The position numbers and the translations under genes are program-made. A DNA stretch of 64,000 nt, from positions 2,545,781-2,609,780 of the forward strand of contig NZ_SHKN01000001.1 in NCBI RefSeq assembly GCF_004217115.1, read 5' to 3'. The notes under the pieces were generated by a model, which was given only the letters and a program-made list of their open reading frames with translations, searched no databases and was not told the origin of the DNA. Origin of the DNA: Ancylomarina subtilis (GTDB lineage: Bacteria; Bacteroidota; Bacteroidia; Bacteroidales; Marinifilaceae). Each line of letters starts with the position of its first letter. The first letter of the stretch is position 1. This document shows, one piece after another, positions 33,157 to 42,177 of this stretch.

Positions 33157-35031
33157 TTAATAACTAAATTCACTCTTATTTTTAGGGATCATAAATGAGA
33201 AGCAACTGCCCTCTCCATTTTCACTTTCAACCCAGATGTCACCATTATTACAATCAATAAATTCTTTGCACAGAATCAGTCCAAGCCCCGTTCCGGTTTC
33301 CATGGCTGTCCCTTTACTTGAATATTGATTATCCAAATCAAATAGTTTGGTCTGGTTTTCCTGACTGATCCCTTTTCCGTCATCCTTGATAGAAAGACCA
33401 TAATACTTTTCCCCTTCAAGAAGGTTAATTTCAATATTCCCATCCATATATGTGAATTTAACCGCATTAGCCAGTAGATTTCGGATAATGGTGTCAACCA
33501 TATATTTATCTGCGAAAACAGTTTTATTGTTCTCAGAGGTGAAATGGATATTAATCTGTTTTTTATGAATATTGGCTTGTAGTAAATTAATATTGGATTC
33601 CACGAGTTCGATCAAATCAAACTCTTCCGGCTCGCATTTGATATTCCCTCTTTGTGAGCGTGACCAATCTAATAAGTTCTCAAGTAAATCATATCCCTGG
33701 CAGGCCGAAGCATGAATAATTTCAGCGAATTCGGCTATTTCTTCTTTAGTAAGATCATCGTTCAGCTGCAACGCTTCAGAAAGTGCTCTTAACGATCCAA
33801 ATGGATTTTTTAGGTCGTGAGCTATAATCGAAAAGAATTTATCCTTGGTTTTCAATGCCTCTTCCAAAGCCTTTTCGCTCTGCTTCCGTTTGGTAACATC
33901 TCGTGCCACTGCCAAGAGGTAAGGAATCTCATCCTCTTCATTAAATTCCGGGATTAGTTGCCATTCAAAAGAGATTTCACGCCCTTTAACCTCAATTGAA
34001 AAATCAATTATATCAGCTATCCCCGATTCAAAAACCTTTTCAATCTCTTCTTCCCAGAACTGACATAGATCATCAGGAAACTCCATCTCATAATGAGTTC
34101 TGCCAATAAAATCTTCAGGAGGAATTCCCAGTACAGGTAGTGAAGCTGAATTTACAAAAACATGACGGTGTTCCCGATCAAATCTCATTACAAGATCGGT
34201 GGCATTTTCAACCAAAGTTCGAAACCGAATTTCACTTTCATGCAATTCCTTTTCGGTCTCTTTTCTTTCCTGAATATTTCTAAAACTGGTGAAATAAACC
34301 GTTTTATCATGATATTTTATTGGACACAAACTGCTCTCAACTGGAATAAGTCCTCCGGATTTCGTGATTAAATCTGTCTCAAAAATCGCCCCTTTTGTTT
34401 TCTGGACTTGACTCACTCTCTCTTCGAAAGTAAGGGAGTTGGACGGATCATCAATATCGAAAACAGTCAGTTGGGAAAATTCTTCTTTGCTGTAGCCCAA
34501 CATCTCATTCAGCTTATCTGTAAATTTCAAAACACGTCCTTTACAATCCAGAATTAACAAAGCATCACCTGTTGATTCAAACAACTGCTGGAAAAATAAG
34601 TCTGTTTCAACCAAGTATGGCGCATTCGGTTCGCTACACTCCACTGAAGCGATGATATGCTTTTTACATTTTCGCTGATTATCAGGCAACTGAGATTGCA
34701 AGGAGTACCACGCCAGCTTACTGGTGCGCTTCTTTAAAATTGTACAACCCTCACAAGGTTCGTTCGAGTTACAAAAAACAGAATAACATTTCTGTCCGGA
34801 CAATCTATCTTCTTTTCTCTTTCTGAAACTATTTGATTTCTCATCAAATGACAGAAGGTTAAAATTCTGATCAATAACACCAATGCCATCAACTAATTTT
34901 TGATCTTCATTCAAGATACTTTTACAAGGCGATTCCGATTCAACTAGACTCAACTGTTGCTTCAATTCAAGAATCTCTTTCTCGAGCTCCCGAATTTTTT
35001 CATCCTTATACAAATCAGTTTTTAATTCCAT
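33157..35031 (-). CDS. orphan PAS-sensor histidine kinase
   Basis: A 624-aa soluble kinase. N-terminal coiled coil (1-35); a Cys-rich sensor segment (Cys82, Cys87, Cys93, Cys96 in CYSVFCNSNEPCEGC); PAS domains at about 145-255 and 262-383; HisKA dimerisation with phospho-His405 (FSIIAHDLKNPFGSLR); and an HATPase domain with the N box (518-522), DDGKGIS (550-556) and TGLGL (581-585). No transmembrane segment is predicted. No response regulator gene is adjacent, so its partner is elsewhere. The Cys4 cluster looks like a metal or Fe-S/haem-associated sensor, but this is inference. Confidence 0.9.
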   Translation of the reverse strand: MELKTDLYKDEKIRELEKEILELKQQLSLVESESPCKSILNEDQKLVDGIGVIDQNFNLLSFDEKSNSFRKRKEDRLSGQKCYSVFCNSNEPCEGCTILKKRTSKLAWYSLQSQLPDNQRKCKKHIIASVECSEPNAPYLVETDLFFQQLFESTGDALLILDCKGRVLKFTDKLNEMLGYSKEEFSQLTVFDIDDPSNSLTFEERVSQVQKTKGAIFETDLITKSGGLIPVESSLCPIKYHDKTVYFTSFRNIQERKETEKELHESEIRFRTLVENATDLVMRFDREHRHVFVNSASLPVLGIPPEDFIGRTHYEMEFPDDLCQFWEEEIEKVFESGIADIIDFSIEVKGREISFEWQLIPEFNEEDEIPYLLAVARDVTKRKQSEKALEEALKTKDKFFSIIAHDLKNPFGSLRALSEALQLNDDLTKEEIAEFAEIIHASACQGYDLLENLLDWSRSQRGNIKCEPEEFDLIELVESNINLLQANIHKKQINIHFTSENNKTVFADKYMVDTIIRNLLANAVKFTYMDGNIEINLLEGEKYYGLSIKDDGKGISQENQTKLFDLDNQYSSKGTAMETGTGLGLILCKEFIDCNNGDIWVESENGEGSCFSFMIPKNKSEFSY

Positions 35032-35335
35032 TGTTTAGAGAATTTGTCTTAATACCTTTAATCAGATCTTAATCAACGCTTCTTTCTCCCTACTTTAAAT
35101 AAGTATATCAATCATGAACTGCTGGAATAACGCCCCTTTTGAATCTTGTTATTTTACCATAAATGATCGAAAATAGTCGATAAACTAACATATTTCAATG
35201 CCAAACAGATAGTTAATCCAAAAATGAAATTACATAATAATTTTTAATAAACAAGTTAAAATTTTGAATAAGTAATTTTTAGGCAAAAAAAAACCGGAAC
35301 ATGTCCGGTTTTTTAATATTGTATTAGAATCTGAT
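35032..35335. other. gene-free stretch between the kinase and deoC, terminator only
   Basis: 304 AT-rich bases. The only feature I can support is the deoC terminator at 35292-35310. Confidence 0.5.
35292..35310 (-). terminator. intrinsic terminator downstream of deoC
   Basis: AACCGGA (35292-35298) pairs with TCCGGTT (35304-35310), flanked by A and T runs on both sides. Confidence 0.85.
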
Positions 35336-36235
35336 CTAGAAATACTTAATCTCTTTTTCTTCGCCAGTTTCCAATTTATGAATCTCTGTAAGTAGGTTAT
35401 TTGCCAGACTTGAAGCTCCAATTCTAGACCATTTATTATTTAACCATTCCTCACCCAAGTTGTTTTTTGAAATTGAATAAAATTCAATAGCATCCTTCGC
35501 AGTCGAAATGCCTCCGGCTGGTTTAAAACCAACCATTCTACCTGTTTTTTCGTAATACTCTGTAATCGCTTGAGTCATGACGTACGCTGCTTCAAGAGTC
35601 GCATTCACAGGTACCTTACCCGTTGATGTTTTAATAAAATCAGCACCAGCTTCCATTGCAATAATCGATGCAGTACGGATGTTCTCTGCAGTCTTCAGTT
35701 CTCCTGTTTCAAGAATAACCTTCAAGTGGGCATCACCACATGCTTCTTTCTGAATCACAATTTCATTAAACACGGTTTGATAGTGTCCTTCAAGGAAAGC
35801 TCCTATCGATATCACAATATCAATATCATTAGCTCCTTTTTCAACAGCCATTTTGCATTCTAATGCCTTAACTTCAACATATGATTGAGAAGATGGGAAA
35901 ACACCTGCCACAGAAGCTATTCTAACGCCCTCAGCTTTTAAGTTTTCATTCAATGTAGGTACCTGGTATGGATATACACAAATAGCAGCCACATTTGGCA
36001 TGTCAAAATCGTTCTGGAAGTTATTTACATTGTCAGCAAAACTTTTAGCCTTTGCGTGCGTGTCTGTAGAGTTCAGAGTCGTTAAATCAATAAAAGAAAA
36101 ATTCTTTTTAAGATTCTCAATTGTGTATAAAGCTTCGAAATCTTTATCCAAAATTGATTTGACATTTGCCTTTACTTCTGCATCGCTAATCTTAAGATCG
36201 TATGATTTTAAGATTTCTAAAATGTCTCTCTCCAT
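35336..36235 (-). CDS. deoC: deoxyribose-phosphate aldolase
   Basis: Cleaves 2-deoxyribose-5-phosphate to acetaldehyde and glyceraldehyde-3-phosphate in nucleoside catabolism. The 299-aa class I aldolase has the Schiff-base lysine motif DFIKTSTGK, the second lysine motif MVGFKPAGGI and NDIDIVISIGAFLEG. It is longer than the E. coli enzyme, but long DeoC forms are common in Bacteroidota. It is monocistronic with its own terminator; a promoter box lies about 100 bases upstream. Confidence 0.93.
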   Translation of the reverse strand: MERDILEILKSYDLKISDAEVKANVKSILDKDFEALYTIENLKKNFSFIDLTTLNSTDTHAKAKSFADNVNNFQNDFDMPNVAAICVYPYQVPTLNENLKAEGVRIASVAGVFPSSQSYVEVKALECKMAVEKGANDIDIVISIGAFLEGHYQTVFNEIVIQKEACGDAHLKVILETGELKTAENIRTASIIAMEAGADFIKTSTGKVPVNATLEAAYVMTQAITEYYEKTGRMVGFKPAGGISTAKDAIEFYSISKNNLGEEWLNNKWSRIGASSLANNLLTEIHKLETGEEKEIKYF

Positions 36236-36334
36236 AATGTAAGTAAATAATTAATAACCAGTTGCGAATCTTTATCCGCTGATTTTTCCATCAATATCCT
36301 TTCCTTAGAGGGTCAGAATATTGTCTTAAGAGCA

Positions 36335-36342
36335 CAAAAATA
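36335..36342 (-). promoter_or_regulatory. deoC promoter -7 box TATTTTTG
   Basis: Exact TAnnTTTG match about 100 bases upstream of the deoC start codon. Confidence 0.35.
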
Positions 36343-36410
36343 GGATAATTTTAGTTCATCCCCTATTTCTATAACATTAATTTATTTACCCTTAGCGATG
36401 GATTTAAATG

Positions 36411-36746
36411 CTACCGGAGTTTCTTATTATCCAAGTGTCGATTCTTATCCCGTGATGTTTTCTTTTCGATGTTCTTTTTGAAGGCTTCAGTCAGATCCAC
36501 ACCTGTTTGGTTGGCTAAACAGATCAGCACCCAAAGCACATCAGCCATTTCGTCACCCAAATCTTTGTCTGAATCGCTGGCTTTAAAGGACTGATCGCCA
36601 TATTTTCTGGAGATCAAACGGGCTACTTCCCCAACCTCTTCAGTCAGAATAGCCATATTGGTCAACTCGCTGAAATAACGTACACCATATTCTTTAATCC
36701 AGGCATCGACCTGCTCTTGTGCTTCCTTAATACTGATTTCGTTCAT
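36411..36746 (-). CDS. MazG-like nucleoside triphosphate pyrophosphohydrolase
   Basis: A 111-aa single-domain all-alpha NTP pyrophosphohydrolase. The metal motif is EEVGEVARLI (the E-x2-E at about 36-39), then a later DEMADVLW (E-x2-D). These housecleaning enzymes remove aberrant or excess NTPs. It lies 72 bases downstream of dtd and is probably in one transcript with it. No toxin or defence gene is adjacent. Confidence 0.85.
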   Translation of the reverse strand: MNEISIKEAQEQVDAWIKEYGVRYFSELTNMAILTEEVGEVARLISRKYGDQSFKASDSDKDLGDEMADVLWVLICLANQTGVDLTEAFKKNIEKKTSRDKNRHLDNKKLR

Positions 36747-36818
36747 GAGTTATGAGTTTATTGGTACAACGTATGGAAACATCAGGCATTTCACCGCATC
36801 CCCCAATCATCGTATCAA

Positions 36819-37271
36819 CTATTCTTTATTCTTAGTATCAATCGTAATAGTCACAGGCCCGTCATTAACCAAAGCAACCTGCATTTCAGCACCAAACTGT
36901 CCCCTTTGTGGTTGCTTTCCACTCTCCTTTTCCAAAGCCAATAAAAATGACTCATAAAGTGGAATTGAAAGATCTGGTTTGGCCGCGTTAATATAAGATG
37001 GACGATTACCCTTTTTTGTTCGGGCATGCAAAGTAAACTGACTTATAGCCAGAATTTCACCACCTACTTCCATTAGTGATTTATTCATCACACCCTCTTC
37101 ATCATCAAATATTCTTAGGTTACAAATCTTCTTACAAAGCCAATCAATATCCTCTTGTCCGTCGCCATTTTCAATCCCTACTAAAATCATGAGTCCCTTT
37201 CCAATTTCTCCGATAACTTGATTTTCGACTTCTACTGAAGCCTGGCTCACTCTTTGAATGACTACACGCAT
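36819..37271 (-). CDS. dtd: D-aminoacyl-tRNA deacylase
   Basis: Removes D-amino acids (and glycine mischarged on tRNA-Ala) from tRNA. The 150-aa protein has both Dtd signatures, LAISQFTLHA and the C-terminal NDGPVTITID (gly-cis-Pro motif). It starts at the conserved MRVVIQRVSQASV. The promoter box at 37307-37300 would serve dtd and the downstream MazG-like gene. Confidence 0.93.
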   Translation of the reverse strand: MRVVIQRVSQASVEVENQVIGEIGKGLMILVGIENGDGQEDIDWLCKKICNLRIFDDEEGVMNKSLMEVGGEILAISQFTLHARTKKGNRPSYINAAKPDLSIPLYESFLLALEKESGKQPQRGQFGAEMQVALVNDGPVTITIDTKNKE

Positions 37272-37299
37272 TTTCTTCTGTTTTTTAAATTCTAATTAA

Positions 37300-37307
37300 C
37301 AAAGTTA
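37300..37307 (-). promoter_or_regulatory. dtd promoter -7 box TAACTTTG
   Basis: Exact TAnnTTTG match, identical to the prfB box, giving a leader of about 24 bases. Confidence 0.5.
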
Positions 37308-37455
37308 AATCTTTGTTCCTGCATCCCATCATCCCAAGTCAAAAAACACTATTAAAATTGAATCTAAATAATAAATCTCGAATTTATTCAGCATATTTGC
37401 ATAAAATGCTTAATTATTAAGCCTAAATCAAAGATTCCGAAATTATAAATTATCC

Positions 37456-38439
37456 ATGTTCTATTATATCAGCAAAAGCAATCAAGCCGCATTTAATCAG
37501 GCAACAGAAGAATACTTCCTGAAGAATTTCGATGAAAATTTTTATATGCTCTATAGAAATAAAGCAGCCATCGTTATTGGGAAACATCAGAATGCTCTGG
37601 CTGAAATTAATCTGAATAAATGCGAAGAACAGGGTGTTGAAATTGTACGCCGCCTATCCGGTGGCGGGACTGTTTTTCATGACGAAGGAAACTTAAACTA
37701 TTGTTTTATCAGCAAGGGAGAAAAAGGTGAGTTGATCAATTTCAGAAAATACTCACAACCTGTAATCAATGTTCTCCAGAATTTAGGGGTAGATGCCAAA
37801 TTTGAAGGCAAAAGTGACTTGACCATTGCGGGTATGAAATTTTCGGGGAATGCATCCCATATCTACCGAAACAAAGTCATGCAGCACGGCACCATGCTTT
37901 TTTCAAGCGATTTGAGCCGTTTAAACAGCCTTTTAAAGGTTAACCCACTCAAGTTTCGTGACAGAGGTGTCCGGTCTATTAGAAGCCGGGTAACCAATAT
38001 CAGCGATCACCTCTCCGCTCCATTGAGTATAGATGAACTTCAAAACAAAATTGTGGGTCACGTTCAAAACCAATTCCCGGGAATTAAAGCCTACGAATTA
38101 ACAAGCTCAGATTATGAGGCGATCCAAAAGTTGATGGAAGAAAAATACCTGAAATGGGAATGGAACTTTGGTTATTCCCCGAAATACAAGTTCGAAAAAC
38201 TCATTAGTTTCGACAATGGAAATATCTTAGAAATAGAGCTCGACATCGAAAAGGGACGAATTGCAAAAGCTGAAATTTTAGGTAATTGCGTTAAAAAAGA
38301 AAAAATTACCGAACTCGAAAACAAACTCATTAACATCCCCCATCACAAAGAAAGTTTGATGCAGGTGTTAAGCCATTTGAATATGAAAGATTACTTCAAT
38401 CAGTTGAAAACAGAAGAATTGATACGAGCCATCTTTTAA
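37456..38439 (+). CDS. lplA: lipoate-protein ligase
   Basis: Attaches free lipoate to E2 and H-protein domains via lipoyl-AMP. The 327-aa protein shows the binding loop RRLSGGGTVFHDEGNLNY and the catalytic-lysine region GMKFSGNASHIYRNKVMQHGTML, followed by the C-terminal accessory domain. A one-mismatch promoter box (CATATTTG, about 37392) lies 57 bases upstream. It is convergent with uvrC. Confidence 0.9.
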   Translation: MFYYISKSNQAAFNQATEEYFLKNFDENFYMLYRNKAAIVIGKHQNALAEINLNKCEEQGVEIVRRLSGGGTVFHDEGNLNYCFISKGEKGELINFRKYSQPVINVLQNLGVDAKFEGKSDLTIAGMKFSGNASHIYRNKVMQHGTMLFSSDLSRLNSLLKVNPLKFRDRGVRSIRSRVTNISDHLSAPLSIDELQNKIVGHVQNQFPGIKAYELTSSDYEAIQKLMEEKYLKWEWNFGYSPKYKFEKLISFDNGNILEIELDIEKGRIAKAEILGNCVKKEKITELENKLINIPHHKESLMQVLSHLNMKDYFNQLKTEELIRAIF

Positions 38440-38490
38440 AAAAGGAAACTCCTCTGTAAAAAATTAAACAAACGCTATAAATTAAGACCT

Positions 38491-40293
38491 CTAATTGAAA
38501 TGATTCCAGAGTTTTAAAGCCTTTGACTTACCCACACATTTCTCAAGATCTTCCAAATTGGTATTTTTTATATTTTCTACCGATTTAAAGGTCGAAATCA
38601 GACTCTGTTTGGTCTTGGGTCCAATTCCAGAGACCTCGTCCAGTTCTGAAGTAATAAAGGCTTTCGACCTTTTTTGTCTGTGAAAGGTGATCGCAAATCG
38701 GTGTGATTCATTTCTCAAATGCTGCACTACTTTTAAACTTTCCGAATTCTTGTCCAGATATAAGGGATAAGGATCGCCTGGGAAAAAGATTTCTTCCAAA
38801 CGTTTTGCAATACCTACAACTGCAATCTTCCCCCTTAAATTAAGCTTCTCCAAAGAATTTAAAGCAGCTCCCAATTGCCCTTTCCCGCCATCAATCACTA
38901 TCAACTGAGGCAAGGACTTCTCCTCCTCCAACAAACGTTTATATCGCCTATAAATGATCTCTTCCATCGAGGCAAAATCGTTGGCTCCAACTACTGTTTT
39001 GATATTAAAATGGCGATAATCTTTTTTATAAGGTTTGGCATTACGAAACACCACGCAGGAAGCAACAGGATGTGTCCCCTGAATATTCGAATTGTCAAAG
39101 CACTCGATATGAACTGGCAATTCTTTAAGACGGAAATCTTTTTTCATCCCCTCCACTATTCGATCTGAATGCTTCTTGGGTTGTCTCTTTTCAAGCTGTT
39201 TCAATTTTTCCTGACGGAAGTACTTCACATTACGCAATGATAAATCCAAAAGCTTCTTCTTATCTCCTCTTTGAGGAACCGTAAACCCCACATTATGCAT
39301 TGAAAGATCTAAAGGGAAAGGCACAATAATTTCTTTAGCTGTACTGAAAATCTTTTGACGAATTTCAATAATCCCCATCACCAAAAGCTCTTCCTCACTC
39401 TCATTCAGTTTTTTCTTAATCTCTATAGTGTGAGCCTGAATAATTGCTCCATTCACAAGCTTTAAAAAATTAACGTAGGCCGTTTCTTCATCAGCCAAAA
39501 TAGAATACACATCAATATTATCAATGGTAGGACTTACGATCGTTGATTTGCTCCTATATCTCTCAAGAAGATCTAACTTTTCCTTAATTAAATGAGCGTC
39601 CTCATATTTATAATCGAGAGCCAGAGCCTGCATTTTTTCCTGAAGAAAATCTGTTACATTTTTAATATTCCCCTTAAGAATATGTCGTATTTCAGCTATA
39701 GTCTGGCGGTACTCTTCAAATGACTCTTTGCCAACACAGGGCCCCTTGCAATTCCCTATATGATATTCCAAACACACCTTAAACTTTCCCTGAGAAATAC
39801 TCGCCTCGTCTAGTTTAAGATTACAAGTTCTCAGCTTATACAAGGAACGAATTAAATCCATAAGTGTTCTCACCATACGCACACTGGTATAAGGTCCAAA
39901 ATATTCAGATCCGTCTTTCACCAATTGTCGGGTAATAAAAACTCGTGGATAAGTCTCCTTTTTTATACAAATCCAGGGGTAAGACTTGTCATCTTTCAAA
40001 AGGATATTGTAGCGAGGCTGATGCTTTTTAATCAAATTATTTTCGAGCAGCAGGGCATCCTCCTCCGTTTCTACAACAAGGTGTTTGATATCGGCAATCT
40101 TTTTCACCATCACATTCGTTTTGGCAATATCATGCACCTTATTGAAATAGGAGGCAACACGCCTTTTCAAACGCTTGGCCTTTCCAACGTAAATGATCTT
40201 TTCATGTTCATCAAAAAACTGATAAACTCCAGGCTCCTCTGGCAAGGCCGCAACAAGCTCTTTTAAACGTATAATGTGTTTATTTTTTATCAC
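38491..40293 (-). CDS. uvrC: excinuclease ABC subunit C
   Basis: The nuclease subunit of nucleotide-excision repair; it makes both incisions around a lesion. The 600-aa protein has an N-terminal GIY-YIG nuclease (EEPGVYQFFDE and IIYVGKAKRLKRRV), a UVR helical segment (about 205-240), the RNase H-like C-terminal nuclease (ECFDNSNIQGTHPVAS, VIDGGKGQL) and tandem helix-hairpin-helix motifs (DEVSGIGPKTKQSLI). All domains are present and the length is normal. Confidence 0.94.
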   Translation of the reverse strand: MIKNKHIIRLKELVAALPEEPGVYQFFDEHEKIIYVGKAKRLKRRVASYFNKVHDIAKTNVMVKKIADIKHLVVETEEDALLLENNLIKKHQPRYNILLKDDKSYPWICIKKETYPRVFITRQLVKDGSEYFGPYTSVRMVRTLMDLIRSLYKLRTCNLKLDEASISQGKFKVCLEYHIGNCKGPCVGKESFEEYRQTIAEIRHILKGNIKNVTDFLQEKMQALALDYKYEDAHLIKEKLDLLERYRSKSTIVSPTIDNIDVYSILADEETAYVNFLKLVNGAIIQAHTIEIKKKLNESEEELLVMGIIEIRQKIFSTAKEIIVPFPLDLSMHNVGFTVPQRGDKKKLLDLSLRNVKYFRQEKLKQLEKRQPKKHSDRIVEGMKKDFRLKELPVHIECFDNSNIQGTHPVASCVVFRNAKPYKKDYRHFNIKTVVGANDFASMEEIIYRRYKRLLEEEKSLPQLIVIDGGKGQLGAALNSLEKLNLRGKIAVVGIAKRLEEIFFPGDPYPLYLDKNSESLKVVQHLRNESHRFAITFHRQKRSKAFITSELDEVSGIGPKTKQSLISTFKSVENIKNTNLEDLEKCVGKSKALKLWNHFN

Positions 40294-40335
40294 AGATAAT
40301 AAATTCTAATGGATCGGAAAGCAATATAAACAAGA

Positions 40336-41985
40336 CTATTCACAATACAAATCAATCAATTTAAATTGCTCAACATCGAAAAGCCCTTTATCTGAAAGTT
40401 TCAATTTAGGTATAACCAGTAAAGACATAAAAGCCAGTGTCATAAATGGAGAATGAAAAGAACTTCCAAAACTGAGGGCAAAATCGGATAATTCTTTATA
40501 ATCTAACAATAAATCCTCACCTCTTTTGTTAGACATCAGCCCTGCCACGTCAAGCTTTACCATTTTGAATTCATCTTGCGCATGGGCTACCATCCCACCC
40601 TTTATGGCAATAAGAGTATTTAAGGCATTCAACAAATCAACATCATTAGTTCCTACAGCGATAATATTATGACTGTCATGAGCGATACTTCCTGATATCG
40701 CGCCCTTTTTAAAGCCAAACCCCTTAGCAAAACCAACAACCGGCTTATCGTTATTATAACGACTCATCACAACCATTTTCAACACATCTTGTCCTGTATC
40801 TGAAACAAACTTGTCATCTTCAATTTTAGGCCGTGCGCTTGTCCAACCCGTTAATAAATCACCATCACTAACTGTCATCACATGCACATCACAATCCTTA
40901 GCGTCAACCTGAAGATCCTTAAGCTCTATTTCCTTTCGGTAAAAATTATTCAGGAGAATCTCATTATGACTATCAAAGGACACCTCTCCGTCTTTATAAA
41001 TGCATTCACCTTTCATATAAGACGATTTCACATTAAACGACTCTAAATCGTCAACAATTATAAAATCTGCAGAGTCTCTCACTTGAAGTAATCCTAAATC
41101 AAGACCATAATGTTTGATGGCATTATAAGATCCAGCTCGCAACAAATTCATAATATCACACCCCTTCTCTAGCCCTTTGCGAATAAGATGATCAATATGC
41201 CCACGTTCAAATAAATCATCGGGATGTGTATCATCCGTACACAACATGACGCGATCAGAATGTGTTTCGATCAGAGAATACAATGCATCAAAATCTTTAG
41301 CTGCACTCCCCTCTCTAATCTGTATCATCATCCCCAAATGTATCTTATTAAGTGCTTCCTCCAAAGTCGAACATTCATGATCCGCAGAAATACCTGCCGC
41401 AACATACTTTCTCAACCCTTCACCATTTACACCAGGAGCATGTCCATCAATTTTCTTGCCTAATCGCTTCGTTGCTACGATCTTTTTCATGATATCCAAA
41501 TCACCTCGAATAACTCCGGGATAATCCATAACTTCAGCCAAACAAACAACCTCTTCACGTTTCAGTAAACTCTCAACCTTATTCGGCCCCAATCTAAACC
41601 CGGATGTTTCAAAAGGAGTCGCAGGCACACAAGATGGCACCCCGAAACGAATTTCAAGCGGCGTCTTACGTGCATCATTAATCATGAAGTCTATTCCTAT
41701 TTCTCCCAACACATTTGCAATTTCATGAGGATCGGTCACAATACCCAGGGTGCCTTTCCTAACAACCAAATCTGCAAAACGACTTGGAATCAAAAGTGAA
41801 CTCTCTATGTGTACATGTGAGTCAACCAAGCCTGGTAGAATATAACAATCGGGTGCAGACTCGACTTCCCTGATCGATATAATCTTCCCGTCTTTAATCT
41901 CAATCTCGCCCTTATATATTCTTTTTGCAACTACATCAACTATGTTTCCGGCAATAGTAAAATTAGACTTATCCATATCATTCAA
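40336..41985 (-). CDS. ade: adenine deaminase
   Basis: Deaminates adenine to hypoxanthine in purine salvage. The 549-aa amidohydrolase-type protein has the metal motif GLVDSHVHIESS, VTDPHEIANVLG, ADHECST and LCTDDTHPDDL in the family order, with the C-terminal GSIAHDSHNIIAVG segment typical of Ade. Start ATG 41985; a second ATG (residue 4) is possible. It lies upstream of uvrC on the same strand, 42 bases away, so the two may be co-transcribed. Confidence 0.94.
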   Translation of the reverse strand: MNDMDKSNFTIAGNIVDVVAKRIYKGEIEIKDGKIISIREVESAPDCYILPGLVDSHVHIESSLLIPSRFADLVVRKGTLGIVTDPHEIANVLGEIGIDFMINDARKTPLEIRFGVPSCVPATPFETSGFRLGPNKVESLLKREEVVCLAEVMDYPGVIRGDLDIMKKIVATKRLGKKIDGHAPGVNGEGLRKYVAAGISADHECSTLEEALNKIHLGMMIQIREGSAAKDFDALYSLIETHSDRVMLCTDDTHPDDLFERGHIDHLIRKGLEKGCDIMNLLRAGSYNAIKHYGLDLGLLQVRDSADFIIVDDLESFNVKSSYMKGECIYKDGEVSFDSHNEILLNNFYRKEIELKDLQVDAKDCDVHVMTVSDGDLLTGWTSARPKIEDDKFVSDTGQDVLKMVVMSRYNNDKPVVGFAKGFGFKKGAISGSIAHDSHNIIAVGTNDVDLLNALNTLIAIKGGMVAHAQDEFKMVKLDVAGLMSNKRGEDLLLDYKELSDFALSFGSSFHSPFMTLAFMSLLVIPKLKLSDKGLFDVEQFKLIDLYCE

Positions 41986-42078
41986 TTTTCAAATTATAAT
42001 ACAAGATACTAAGTATCCAGATAAAAGGAATTGCGATTAAAATAATCATGACGTTTTTTTCTCAAAACCCATCATGCC

Positions 42079-42131
42079 AAGAGCTCGAAAACACCCATCT
42101 CACAATCAAGACAAGGCGTTTTCGAGCTCTT
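42079..42131. repeat. 14-bp inverted repeat downstream of mnmG
   Basis: AAGAGCTCGAAAAC (42079-42092) pairs exactly with GTTTTCGAGCTCTT (42118-42131), extended inside by two G-C pairs after one mismatch. On the minus strand it lies about 45 bases beyond the mnmG stop codon, like a terminator, but no U-tract follows. Confidence 0.6.
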
Positions 42132-42161
42132 TAAAGGGCGTTTTTCAGACAAAACACCTAG

Positions 42162-42177
42162 CGTTCCACGTGGAACA
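42162..42177. promoter_or_regulatory. parS centromere-like site (ParB binding site)
   Basis: The core GTTCCACGTGGAAC (42163-42176) is a perfect 14-bp palindrome identical to the known Pseudomonas-type parS core; the minus strand reads TGTTCCACGTGGAACG. It ends one base before the mnmG stop codon. ParB spreading from such sites organises the origin region of chromosomes (established knowledge). Confidence 0.85.

Noticed and set aside
36411-36746. MazG-like protein as part of a toxin or defence system
   Set aside because: It stands downstream of dtd without any toxin, nuclease or phage gene; housecleaning is the simpler reading.
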